A stretch of DNA of 15,184 bases, taken from an uncultured Oscillospiraceae bacterium. GTDB taxonomy: Bacteria; Bacillota; Clostridia; Oscillospirales; Oscillospiraceae. Below the pieces are notes generated by a model. The model searched no databases. It had not been told where the DNA came from and saw only the letters and a list, made by a program, of their open reading frames with translations. The DNA is taken from contig CAJUAS010000029.1 in assembly GCA_910584395.1 (NCBI GenBank), positions 9,135 to 24,318 on the forward strand. Reading direction: 5' to 3'. Every line of letters begins with the position of its first letter. The stretch's first letter is position 1. Of this stretch, positions 8,132 through 14,427 are shown piece after piece. The position numbers and the translations under genes were made by a program.

Positions 8132-8431
8132 TTAGAGCAAAATCAGCTCACTGATCAGCACCATCACACAGCAGACCGCCGCCACCGGCAGCAGTCCCGC
8201 GCCAAACCACGCCGCCGCCAACCCCGCCGCCAGCGCCAGCGCCCCGGCGACCGGGCTTCTGGTGGCGTCCACAATGGCGGGAAAGGTCATCACCGCCAAG
8301 GTCACATAGGGAACGTAATAGAGAAATGAGCGGATAAAGCGGCTGCGGATGGGTTTGCGGATCAGAGTCATGGGCAGAGCGCGGATGGCATAGCTCACCG
8401 CCGCCATGACCAGAATATAGGCGTACAGCAT
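8132..8431 (-). CDS. azlD: AzlD family branched-chain amino acid transport subunit
   Basis: A 99-residue, very hydrophobic membrane protein of the AzlD family, the small partner of AzlC. Together they form an exporter of branched-chain amino acids; in B. subtilis the azl locus gives resistance to 4-azaleucine. Features seen are a first membrane segment (LYAYILVMAAVSYAIRALPM), the family's RALPM motif and RSFLYYVPYVTLAVMTFP after a basic loop, followed by further Ala/Gly/Leu-rich segments. It is on the minus strand, and its ATG shares one base with the azlC stop (TAATG), the usual arrangement for this pair. The stop at 8132 is eight bases from a strong terminator. Transport substrate is inferred from the family; related pairs may export other amino acids. 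Confidence 0.9.
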   Translation of the reverse strand: MLYAYILVMAAVSYAIRALPMTLIRKPIRSRFIRSFLYYVPYVTLAVMTFPAIVDATRSPVAGALALAAGLAAAWFGAGLLPVAAVCCVMVLISELILL

Positions 8432-9165
8432 TATGACTCCACCTCCTGAGTATCCTTCTCCTCATGGGGAAACAGCGCCGCCGCCCCGGAGGCGATGACC
8501 ACGGTCAAAAGGATGGTGCGCGTCCCCTCGGAGAGGCCGGACACCACCGGCAGGCGGCTCATGGCAAAGCTGGCCGCAAAGCATAGCAGGATCAGTCCGG
8601 CGATGACCTTGTCTTTCCGGGCCGGGGGGACGATCACCGCCAGAAACATTCCAAACAGGGCCACCCCCAGCGCGCTCACCACTTGGGCCGGCAGCAGCTC
8701 ACCCGCCACGCAGCCCAGCGCAGTGCCCAGCGCCCAGCAGGGGGAGGCCACCAGCACCGCGCCGTAGTGGTAAAAGGGGTCAAGATATCCCGGCCGGGCG
8801 ATGGTAATGGCAAAAAATTCGTCAGTAATGAAAAAGGACATGAGAAAGCGGTGGATCGCCCGCCCATTTGGGTCGACGCGCTGGCTCATGGCGGTGCTCA
8901 TCAGGAGATACCGGGCGTTGGCCACAAAGGTCATCACCGCCATGGTCAAAAGCCCGGAGCGGGCAGCGATCACCCGGAAGCCTGCGTACTCCCCCGCCGA
9001 GGCGTTGCAGAGCAAGCTGGCCAAAAAGCCCTGAACGGGACTGAGCCCCGCCTTTTTTGCGGCGATGCCCAGCGCGAAGGACACTGCGAAATACCCCAAG
9101 GCAATGGGGATGCCATTTCGCATTCCCTGCGCCAAGGCCGCTCTCCGTCTCGCCCTGTCGTCCAT
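8431..9165 (-). CDS. azlC: AzlC family ABC-independent branched-chain amino acid exporter
   Basis: A 244-residue integral membrane protein of the AzlC family, the large subunit of the AzlCD amino acid exporter. A basic N-terminus (MDDRARRR) is followed by the typical GMRNGIPIALGYFAVSFALG, then GFLASLLCNASAGEYAG, NARYLLMSTAMS and SFFITDEFFAI, all recognisable family blocks, and several more hydrophobic segments. The start is the ATG at 9165 on the minus strand, with AGGAGG at 9175-9180 about nine bases upstream; the open frame extends 36 codons further but that part runs through the promoter and is rich in Arg and Lys. A good sigma-70-type promoter lies just upstream (9199-9227). It overlaps azlD by one base and is divergent from the DUF362 gene. 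Confidence 0.92.
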   Translation of the reverse strand: MDDRARRRAALAQGMRNGIPIALGYFAVSFALGIAAKKAGLSPVQGFLASLLCNASAGEYAGFRVIAARSGLLTMAVMTFVANARYLLMSTAMSQRVDPNGRAIHRFLMSFFITDEFFAITIARPGYLDPFYHYGAVLVASPCWALGTALGCVAGELLPAQVVSALGVALFGMFLAVIVPPARKDKVIAGLILLCFAASFAMSRLPVVSGLSEGTRTILLTVVIASGAAALFPHEEKDTQEVES

Positions 9166-9198
9166 CTGCTTCCCCCTCCTTTTTCGCGTGCGTTCCCC

Positions 9199-9227
9199 AT
9201 TATAGTCCCTTTTTTGTCCCGTGTAAA
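9199..9227 (-). promoter_or_regulatory. Promoter of azlCD
   Basis: Read on the minus strand: -35 TTTACA (9222-9227, five of six consensus bases), a 17-bp spacer, and a perfect -10 TATAAT (9199-9204). Transcription would begin near 9192, leaving a leader of about 27 bases before the azlC start, with its AGGAGG inside. It is back-to-back with the promoter of the DUF362 gene, their -35 boxes only six bases apart. Confidence 0.85.
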
Positions 9228-9233
9228 GCCTTC

Positions 9234-9262
9234 TTGCTAAATTGGGAAAAGGCTGGTATAAT
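9234..9262 (+). promoter_or_regulatory. Promoter of the DUF362-bile salt hydrolase unit
   Basis: On the plus strand: -35 TTGCTA (9234-9239, four of six), a 17-bp spacer, and a perfect -10 TATAAT (9257-9262) with an extended TG at 9254-9255. Transcription would begin near 9269, giving a leader of roughly 40 bases. A short inverted repeat (AGCCTT 9227-9232, AAGGCT 9249-9254) brackets the -35 box and two AT-rich palindromes follow the -10, so this promoter may be controlled. Confidence 0.85.
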
Positions 9263-9287
9263 GATAATATCATTCACTTATATGAAT
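9256..9287. promoter_or_regulatory. Possible operator: AT-rich palindromes over -10 and early leader
   Basis: Two overlapping inverted repeats are visible: AATGAT-N3-ATCATT at 9260-9274 and ATTCA-N6-TGAAT at 9272-9287. The 15 bases at 9256-9270 (GTATAATGATAATAT) also match the published PerR box TTATAATnATTATAA at 11 of 14 positions. Because part of that match is the -10 box itself, chance resemblance is a real possibility. No regulator gene is present in the window. Confidence 0.3.
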
Positions 9288-9310
9288 AAGGAAAGGACGG
9301 TTTGCATATC

Positions 9311-10192
9311 ATGGAAAAATCAAAGGTCTATTTCTGCTCTACTATCACGCCGGAGAATGTTTTGAAGCTCTACAACGCGCTGGGCGTGACCCTTCCCGGC
9401 AAGGTGGCCGCCAAAGTCCACTCCGGTGAGGAGGGCAACCAGAACTACCTCCATCCCGACTTCTGGAAGCCCATCATCGACCATGTGGGCGGCACGGTGG
9501 TGGAGTGCAACACCGCCTACGACGGGGAGCGCAACTACACCGACAAGCACCTTAAGCTCTTGGAGAGCCACGGCTGGAGCAAGTTCTTCCCCGTGGATCT
9601 TCTGGATGCGGAAGGGCCTGACCTCTCCCTCCCCGTGAAGGGCGGCAAGCTCCTGAAGGAAAATCTGGTGGGCAAAAACCTCGCCAATTACGACTCCCTG
9701 CTGGTGCTGTCCCACTTCAAGGGCCATCCCATGGGCGGCTACGGCGGCGCGCTGAAGCAATTGTCCATCGGCTGCGCCTCCTCCGCAGGCAAATCCCTGA
9801 TCCACTCCGCCGGCGTCACCGGCGACCAGACCAAGCTCTGGGACTTTGTGGCCGAGCAGGACGACTTCCTCCGCTGCATGGCGGAAGCCGCCGGCACGGT
9901 GGTGGAAATGTTCCGGGGCAAGGCCGCTTACCTCAACATCATGGCCAACCTGTCGGTGGACTGCGACTGCTGCGCCGTGGCCGAAGACCCCTGCATGGCC
10001 GACGTGGGCATTCTGGCCTCCCTTGACCCTGTCGCCATCGATCAGGCGTGCGTTGATCTGGTGTATGCCTCCAAAGATCCCGGCCGGGATCATCTGGTGG
10101 AGCGCATCGAGACCCGCCACGGCGTCCACACCATTGAGTGCGCCGCTGAGCTGGGCTATGGAAGCCGCGACTACGAACTGATCACCCTGTAA
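9311..10192 (+). CDS. DUF362 domain protein without ferredoxin domain
   Basis: A 293-residue protein of the DUF362 family, whose function is not established; many relatives are fused to a 4Fe-4S ferredoxin domain or annotated as Fe-S proteins. Family blocks seen are KVHSGEEGNQNYLHP (35-49), LVLSHFKGHPMGGYGGALKQ (131-150), then IGCASSAGK, and the signature around DCDCCAVAEDP with ADVGILASLDPVAIDQA (230-246). Cysteines C218, C220, C221 and C228 form a tight cluster that could bind metal. There is no CxxCxxCxxxC ferredoxin motif, no signal peptide and no membrane segment. ATG 9311 is preferred (AAAGGA at 9292-9297, 13 bases upstream); a TTG at 9302 is the alternative. It has its own promoter and is followed 42 bases later by the bile salt hydrolase-like gene, probably in one transcript. 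Confidence 0.87.
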   Translation: MEKSKVYFCSTITPENVLKLYNALGVTLPGKVAAKVHSGEEGNQNYLHPDFWKPIIDHVGGTVVECNTAYDGERNYTDKHLKLLESHGWSKFFPVDLLDAEGPDLSLPVKGGKLLKENLVGKNLANYDSLLVLSHFKGHPMGGYGGALKQLSIGCASSAGKSLIHSAGVTGDQTKLWDFVAEQDDFLRCMAEAAGTVVEMFRGKAAYLNIMANLSVDCDCCAVAEDPCMADVGILASLDPVAIDQACVDLVYASKDPGRDHLVERIETRHGVHTIECAAELGYGSRDYELITL

Positions 10193-10234
10193 CCCTTCCG
10201 TCTGCGTTCTCAGGCGGGAAAGGAGAGTCATCTC

Positions 10235-11212
10235 ATGTGTACCGCCGTTACGTTTCAAGGCAAGGACTTTTACTTCGGACGCACCTTGGACTTAGAGTGC
10301 TCCTATGACGAAAAGGTGACCATCACCCCGCGCAATTATCCCTTTTCCTTTCGTTTTCTTCCGCCCATTCACCGTCATCACGCCCTTATCGGCATCGCCC
10401 ATGTGGTTCAGGGCTGTCCCCTCTACTACGAAGCAACCAACGAGAAGGGGCTGAGCATGGCGGGGCTGAACTTTCCCGGAAACGCCTGCTATGGAACGGA
10501 ACAAAGCGGACTGGACAACGTGGCCTCCTTCGAATTTATCCCATGGGTGCTTGCCCAGTGCGCCACTCTGGGCGAGGCCCGCGCCCTGCTGAAGCGGCTC
10601 AACATTGTGGACGCAGCGTTCAGCCCGGAGCTGCCCCCCGCGACGCTCCACTGGATGATTGCCTCCCGGGAGGGCGCGCTGGTGGTGGAGTCCACCAAGG
10701 ACGGCCTGCAGATCTATGACAACCCGGTGGGCGTGATGACCAACGAGCCGCCCTTCCCCTATCAGATGACCAATCTTTCCAACTTTATGAGCGTCTCCCC
10801 CCACCCGCCGGTAAACCATTTCGCGCCGGACATCCCCTTAGGGCCGTATAGCCGCGGCATGGGCGGCATCGGTCTGCCCGGGGATCTGTCCTCCGCCTCC
10901 CGGTTTGTCCGCGCGGCGTTTACCCGGCTCAATTCCGTGTGCGACAAAGACTGTGAGGAAGCCTGCGTCAGCCAGTTTTTCCACATTTTAGGCAGCGTCG
11001 ATCAGCAGCGCGGCTGCGTCAAGTTAGAGGACGGCGAGCTGGAAATGACGGTGTACACCTGCTGCTGCAACACAGACAAGGGTATCTACTACTACACCAC
11101 CTACGAAAATCCTCAGCTCACGGCAGTGCACATGAACCATGTGGATCTGGACGGCCAGTCCATTACCGCCTATCCCCTGCTCCGCCAGCTTCGGGTGTTT
11201 GAGCAGAACTGA
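10235..11212 (+). CDS. bsh: Choloylglycine hydrolase family protein, probable bile salt hydrolase
   Basis: A 325-residue Ntn-hydrolase of the choloylglycine hydrolase/penicillin V acylase family, most like clostridial bile salt hydrolases, which cleave glycine or taurine from conjugated bile acids. The nucleophile is C2, exposed when Met1 is removed. The other active-site residues of the family are at equivalent places: R16 and D19 (FGRTLDLE), N79 (AGLNFPG), N170 (GVMTNEPPF) and R223 (SASRFVRAAF). An Asn at position 79, where penicillin acylases tend to have Tyr, favours bile salts. Other shared blocks are NEKGLSMAGLNF, TLHWMI, LPGDLSSASRF and KGIYYYTTYENPQ. There is no signal peptide, as expected for a cytoplasmic enzyme. 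AAAGGAG at 10219-10225 lies nine bases before ATG 10235. Substrate preference (glycine or taurine forms) cannot be told. Confidence 0.9.
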   Translation: MCTAVTFQGKDFYFGRTLDLECSYDEKVTITPRNYPFSFRFLPPIHRHHALIGIAHVVQGCPLYYEATNEKGLSMAGLNFPGNACYGTEQSGLDNVASFEFIPWVLAQCATLGEARALLKRLNIVDAAFSPELPPATLHWMIASREGALVVESTKDGLQIYDNPVGVMTNEPPFPYQMTNLSNFMSVSPHPPVNHFAPDIPLGPYSRGMGGIGLPGDLSSASRFVRAAFTRLNSVCDKDCEEACVSQFFHILGSVDQQRGCVKLEDGELEMTVYTCCCNTDKGIYYYTTYENPQLTAVHMNHVDLDGQSITAYPLLRQLRVFEQN

Positions 11213-11229
11213 TTCAAAGAGTTGCGTAT

Positions 11230-11267
11230 AAAAAAGCCACGTTGGAGAACTCCAACGTGGCTTTTTT
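11230..11267. terminator. Bidirectional intrinsic terminator between bsh and the SLH gene
   Basis: A perfect inverted repeat: AAAAAAGCCACGTTGGA (11230-11246), a four-base loop GAAC, and its complement at 11251-11267. The 11-bp GC-containing core is flanked by A6 on one side and T6 on the other, so it gives a U-run on both strands. It sits between two convergent genes, 18 bases after the bsh stop and 11 bases beyond the SLH gene stop. Confidence 0.95.
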
Positions 11268-11277
11268 GTGGGTTTTG

Positions 11278-14200
11278 TTATTCGGTGGGTTCGGAGGGCT
11301 CGGATTCGATCCCGGCAGACTTGCTATAAGAGCAGGTCAATGTATAGGAAGCGCCCTTAAACTCAAAGGTCAGGACAAACTCGATGTTCTCATCCGTCAG
11401 CTTCAGCTCGTCAACCGGATCATTCGGGTCTGTATGGTGCTTTGTATTGACATAAGCAGAACACCACTTGTTGCAGAGCGTTTGACCCCAGCCAATGCCC
11501 GTGAGATCGACCTCGATTCCGTTGGCCGTAAGCTTTATCTTACTCTTTTCGCCGGTGTAGCCCTCCGTAGACTGCAATCCAAGGAACAGCCACGGCGTTT
11601 CGGCCAGTTGATCGGCGGTCACATCGTTTTCGGGATAGCCATAGGTCAACATCTTAGCCAGACTCCCCGCGTCCTTGGCAATGAACAGCTCCGCCGTCCG
11701 GATAGGCTGAACAAACTCCGCCGTCACGGTGTAGATCTTGGACGCATCGCTCGCGGTGGTAAAGGTGTATTTGCCCTCCTCATTTGCCGTCAGCACCGTG
11801 TTGTTCGTGCCGTCGTTCACGGTGACCGACTTGACCACATAGGGCATTGTCGCCCCATCCTGAGGGGTGGGGGTCACGGTGAGGGTCACCGTCTCCCCTC
11901 TGGGAACATCCGCAGTCTTGTCCGCGACTACCGTACCGCCAGTGATGTTCCCGGCCACTGTCACGGTGTGCTTGTTCCCCGAAGGATCTGTATCATCCGT
12001 GACTGTGACCGTACAGGAAGCAGTCTTGTTGGAATCAAACGTAGAGGTCGCGGTGATGGTAACCGTACCAGCCGCCACGCCGGTGACCTTACCTGTGGTT
12101 TCATCTACAGTGGCAAGTGACAAATCACCGCTCGTCCACTTCACCGTCGTCGCCGCGTCGCCAACTGTGGTCACGGTAGCGTTCAACGTCACCGTCTCGC
12201 CCACCTTCACGCTGGCCGTCGCCGGTGTGACCTCCACTTTGGTCACGGCGGGTTCATCCGGCGGGGTGACAGTCTTTTCGTTGACCTTCACCGCGCAGGT
12301 GGCGGTCTTGTGCCCGTCCTCGGTGGTGACAGTGATAATGGCCTCACCGGCCTTCTTCGCCTCCACATGGCCGTTTTCGTCCACCGCCGCCTTTTCAGGG
12401 TCGCTGCTCGTCCACGTCACCTTCTTGTTGGTGGCGTTTTCAGGCGCGACGGTGGGAGTGAGGTCAGCGATCTCTCCCTCTTCCAGCGTCAGAGTGGTCT
12501 GGCTCAAGGTCACGCCGGTCACAGCCACGGGCTTCACCGTGACGGTGCAGGTGGCCTTGTAGGTCACGGTATTATCCGCCCGGGCCGCAAACGTGCCAAC
12601 GCGGAAGGCCGCAGGCGCGGCGGGAGGAAGCGCTTCCTCGCCGCCCGTTTCGGTGTTATCGCCGCCCCCGGCAGGCTCGCTGGGTTCGGGATTTGTACTC
12701 TCGCTGGGCTCAGGGTCAACCGTCTGCGTAGGCTCAACCGTTTGCGTGGGTTCGGCCGTCTGTGTCGGTTCGGCCGTTTGTGTAGGCTCGGCCGTTTGCG
12801 TGGGTTCGGCTGTCTGCGTGGGTTCGGCTGTCTGCGTCGGTTCAGCCGTTTGCGAGGGTTCAGCCGTCTCAGTCGGTTCAGCCGTCTCGCTGGGACTGGG
12901 GTCGGGGCTGGGGCTGGGACTGGGCGTAGGATCGGGGATGGTCACAACCACCGTCGCTGTGATGGTTGCCGTTCCCGCCTTCACGCCGGTCACCGTGCCG
13001 TTTTCCACGGTGGCGACCGTGTCGTCACTGCTGCTCCACGTCACCTCGCCTTGGATGGCGTTGCTGGCGGGGAGGGTCACCTTTGCCGTGAGGCTCACGG
13101 TCTCCCCCTCCGTCAAGGAAGCCGTGGTCTTATTCAACTTGATGCCAGGGGTGGGAGTAGGCGTGGGGCGGTTGGAGCTACTGCCGCCACCGCCGCCGGA
13201 GGAAACCGCGCCGGTGGCGCTGATGGGACGCCCGGAGCTGTTGGAGGGCCGGGCCACCCCGCTGGCAATGGTCATCTGTTGGGGCGAGCCGTCCATGACC
13301 ACGCCGCCCATGTTGATCTCAGCATTCTTCACCGTGCCCTTGGTATTGTCCACGGTGATGGCGGCATTGGCCACCAGCTTGTCCACCGTCCCGGTGTTGG
13401 TAATGGCAGAGGCGGCGTCCGCCACCAGATTCTCCACCTTGCCGGAGTTGGTCACGTTTCCGACCTCGGCGCAGTTCAGCGTCTTGACCGTGCCCGCATT
13501 GGTCACGGTCACCTTCTCCGCCTTCACGTCCAACGTGCCCACGGAGACGTCCTTGTCCACATTGACGGCGATCTCGGTGTTCACCGCCAGCGCGTCCACC
13601 TCAGACTTGCCCGTGACCAACACGTCGCCCTTGCCGTTGACCAGAATGTTTTCCGCCGTCAGGTCGCGGAAACGCACCGTGTTGGTCTCGCCCACCGTCA
13701 CCATCACGCCGGTGGCCTTGCCAGTGACGGTCACGTCGCCACCCTGATGATCGTTGGCGTTGATCACCACAAACCCGTTGGCGTTTTGAGAGGTATAGAC
13801 GCCGGGGGCGTTGGCGTAGACCGAGATGGCCTTGTCCATGAGGGTAAACGCCCCGGCGCGGTTGATGTCGGCATGGGGCGCGACGGTGCCGTCGCCCATG
13901 CCGGAAAGGATACCCAGCTCGGTCAGCGCCGCCATATAGGGCGCGGCCCAGCCGGAGACCTTATCGCCGTCCAAAAAGTCGGAGAGGTCAGGGTCGTCGC
14001 TGGGCTGCACCCCCAGCGCGCGGCCAAACATGGTGATGGCCTCCTCCCGGGTGATGTGATCCTCCGGGTAGCTCATGGAGTTGCTGCCCTCCATGATACC
14101 CGCGGCCGCACAGCGAAGGATGGCGCGGGCATACCACTCGTCGCCGTTGATATCCTTGAAGGTGCTGATGGGCGCGGCGGTGCGAAGCCCCAGCATATCC

Positions 14201-14427
14201 GAGAGGATGGTCGCCATCTCACAGCGGCGCAGGGGCTTATTGGGGTTGACGTTGCCAACCTCATCCCCCTTCACCAGCCCGCAACGACTCCAGCGCAGGA
14301 TGCTCTCCTCCGCCCAGTGGCCCACCGCATCGGGGAAGGTCTTGTTCCCCACCGCACCGGCGGGAACGGTGACCAGCGACGCCATCATCGCCAGCGCCAT
14401 CGCCAACGCAAGCACTTTCTTTTTCAT
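11278..14427 (-). CDS. Secreted SLH-domain surface protein with Big_2 Ig-like domains
   Basis: A 1049-residue exported protein, probably held on the cell wall by its SLH domains, which in other Firmicutes bind secondary wall polymers. Order: signal peptide (MKKKVLALAM, cleaved near VPAGA, about residue 25); three SLH domains at about 29-80, 88-140 and 147-200; a Val/Asn/Thr-rich beta-solenoid-like part (215-380) with an exact 17-residue repeat at 308-375; a Gly/Ser and Pro/Thr linker (395-427); a Big_2 Ig-like domain (428-496); a Pro/Thr/Glu spacer with ten 6-residue repeats (514-573); Big_2-like domains at 634-715 and 727-810; a beta-rich domain (819-906); and an unrecognised end (907-1049) with C985, C989 and C1032. 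No LPXTG or membrane anchor is seen. AAGGAGG at 14437-14443 lies nine bases before the ATG. An adhesin, structural or binding role is likely, but no ligand can be named. Confidence 0.9.
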   Translation of the reverse strand: MKKKVLALAMALAMMASLVTVPAGAVGNKTFPDAVGHWAEESILRWSRCGLVKGDEVGNVNPNKPLRRCEMATILSDMLGLRTAAPISTFKDINGDEWYARAILRCAAAGIMEGSNSMSYPEDHITREEAITMFGRALGVQPSDDPDLSDFLDGDKVSGWAAPYMAALTELGILSGMGDGTVAPHADINRAGAFTLMDKAISVYANAPGVYTSQNANGFVVINANDHQGGDVTVTGKATGVMVTVGETNTVRFRDLTAENILVNGKGDVLVTGKSEVDALAVNTEIAVNVDKDVSVGTLDVKAEKVTVTNAGTVKTLNCAEVGNVTNSGKVENLVADAASAITNTGTVDKLVANAAITVDNTKGTVKNAEINMGGVVMDGSPQQMTIASGVARPSNSSGRPISATGAVSSGGGGGSSSNRPTPTPTPGIKLNKTTASLTEGETVSLTAKVTLPASNAIQGEVTWSSSDDTVATVENGTVTGVKAGTATITATVVVTIPDPTPSPSPSPDPSPSETAEPTETAEPSQTAEPTQTAEPTQTAEPTQTAEPTQTAEPTQTAEPTQTVEPTQTVDPEPSESTNPEPSEPAGGGDNTETGGEEALPPAAPAAFRVGTFAARADNTVTYKATCTVTVKPVAVTGVTLSQTTLTLEEGEIADLTPTVAPENATNKKVTWTSSDPEKAAVDENGHVEAKKAGEAIITVTTEDGHKTATCAVKVNEKTVTPPDEPAVTKVEVTPATASVKVGETVTLNATVTTVGDAATTVKWTSGDLSLATVDETTGKVTGVAAGTVTITATSTFDSNKTASCTVTVTDDTDPSGNKHTVTVAGNITGGTVVADKTADVPRGETVTLTVTPTPQDGATMPYVVKSVTVNDGTNNTVLTANEEGKYTFTTASDASKIYTVTAEFVQPIRTAELFIAKDAGSLAKMLTYGYPENDVTADQLAETPWLFLGLQSTEGYTGEKSKIKLTANGIEVDLTGIGWGQTLCNKWCSAYVNTKHHTDPNDPVDELKLTDENIEFVLTFEFKGASYTLTCSYSKSAGIESEPSEPTE
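12709..12888 (-). repeat. Ten tandem 18-bp repeats coding (Q/E)TAEPT
   Basis: Ten in-frame 18-bp units encode residues 514-573 of the SLH protein: two ETAEP(T/S) units, six QTAEPT units, then QTVEPT and QTVDPE. The units differ mostly at synonymous third positions (Gly/Ala, Thr and Gln codons vary), so the array has been kept as a protein repeat rather than freshly copied. Such Pro/Thr spacers usually act as extended stalks. A multiple of three keeps the frame when copy number changes. Confidence 0.93.
12892..12924 (+). other. Potential G-quadruplex run on the template strand
   Basis: The plus strand carries six runs of three or four guanines (12892-12894, 12898-12901, 12904-12907, 12910-12913, 12916-12918, 12922-12924) with spacers of only two or three bases. 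It is the template strand for the Pro-Ser spacer codons of the SLH gene, so the run follows from repeated CCC/AGC codons. It meets the usual sequence rule for a G-quadruplex; whether it folds is not shown. Confidence 0.6.
13303..13506 (-). repeat. Four 17-residue beta-solenoid-like repeats in the SLH protein
   Basis: Residues 308-375 fall into four units of exactly 17 residues beginning VTN, VTN, ITN and VDN (308, 325, 342, 359). The pattern is V/I-T-N-x-G-x-V-x-x-L-x-x-x-A, for example VTNAGTVKTLNCAEVGN and VTNSGKVENLVADAASA. Looser 18-19-residue units precede them (VTG at 271, VDK at 290). The periodic Val and Asn suggest a parallel beta-solenoid. The repeat is visible in the protein, not as DNA identity. 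Confidence 0.75.

Noticed and set aside
8108..8329. Small plus-strand frame over the terminator and azlD
   Set aside because: It begins within the terminator stem and its Arg/Gln-rich product is the shadow of azlD.
12709..12888. CRISPR-like array
   Set aside because: The 18-bp units are directly adjacent with no spacers and are in frame with a surface protein.
12593..13747. Plus-strand frame coding repeated VCVGSA units
   Set aside because: The repeats are the reverse reading of the (Q/E)TAEPT array; there is no start signal or known domain.
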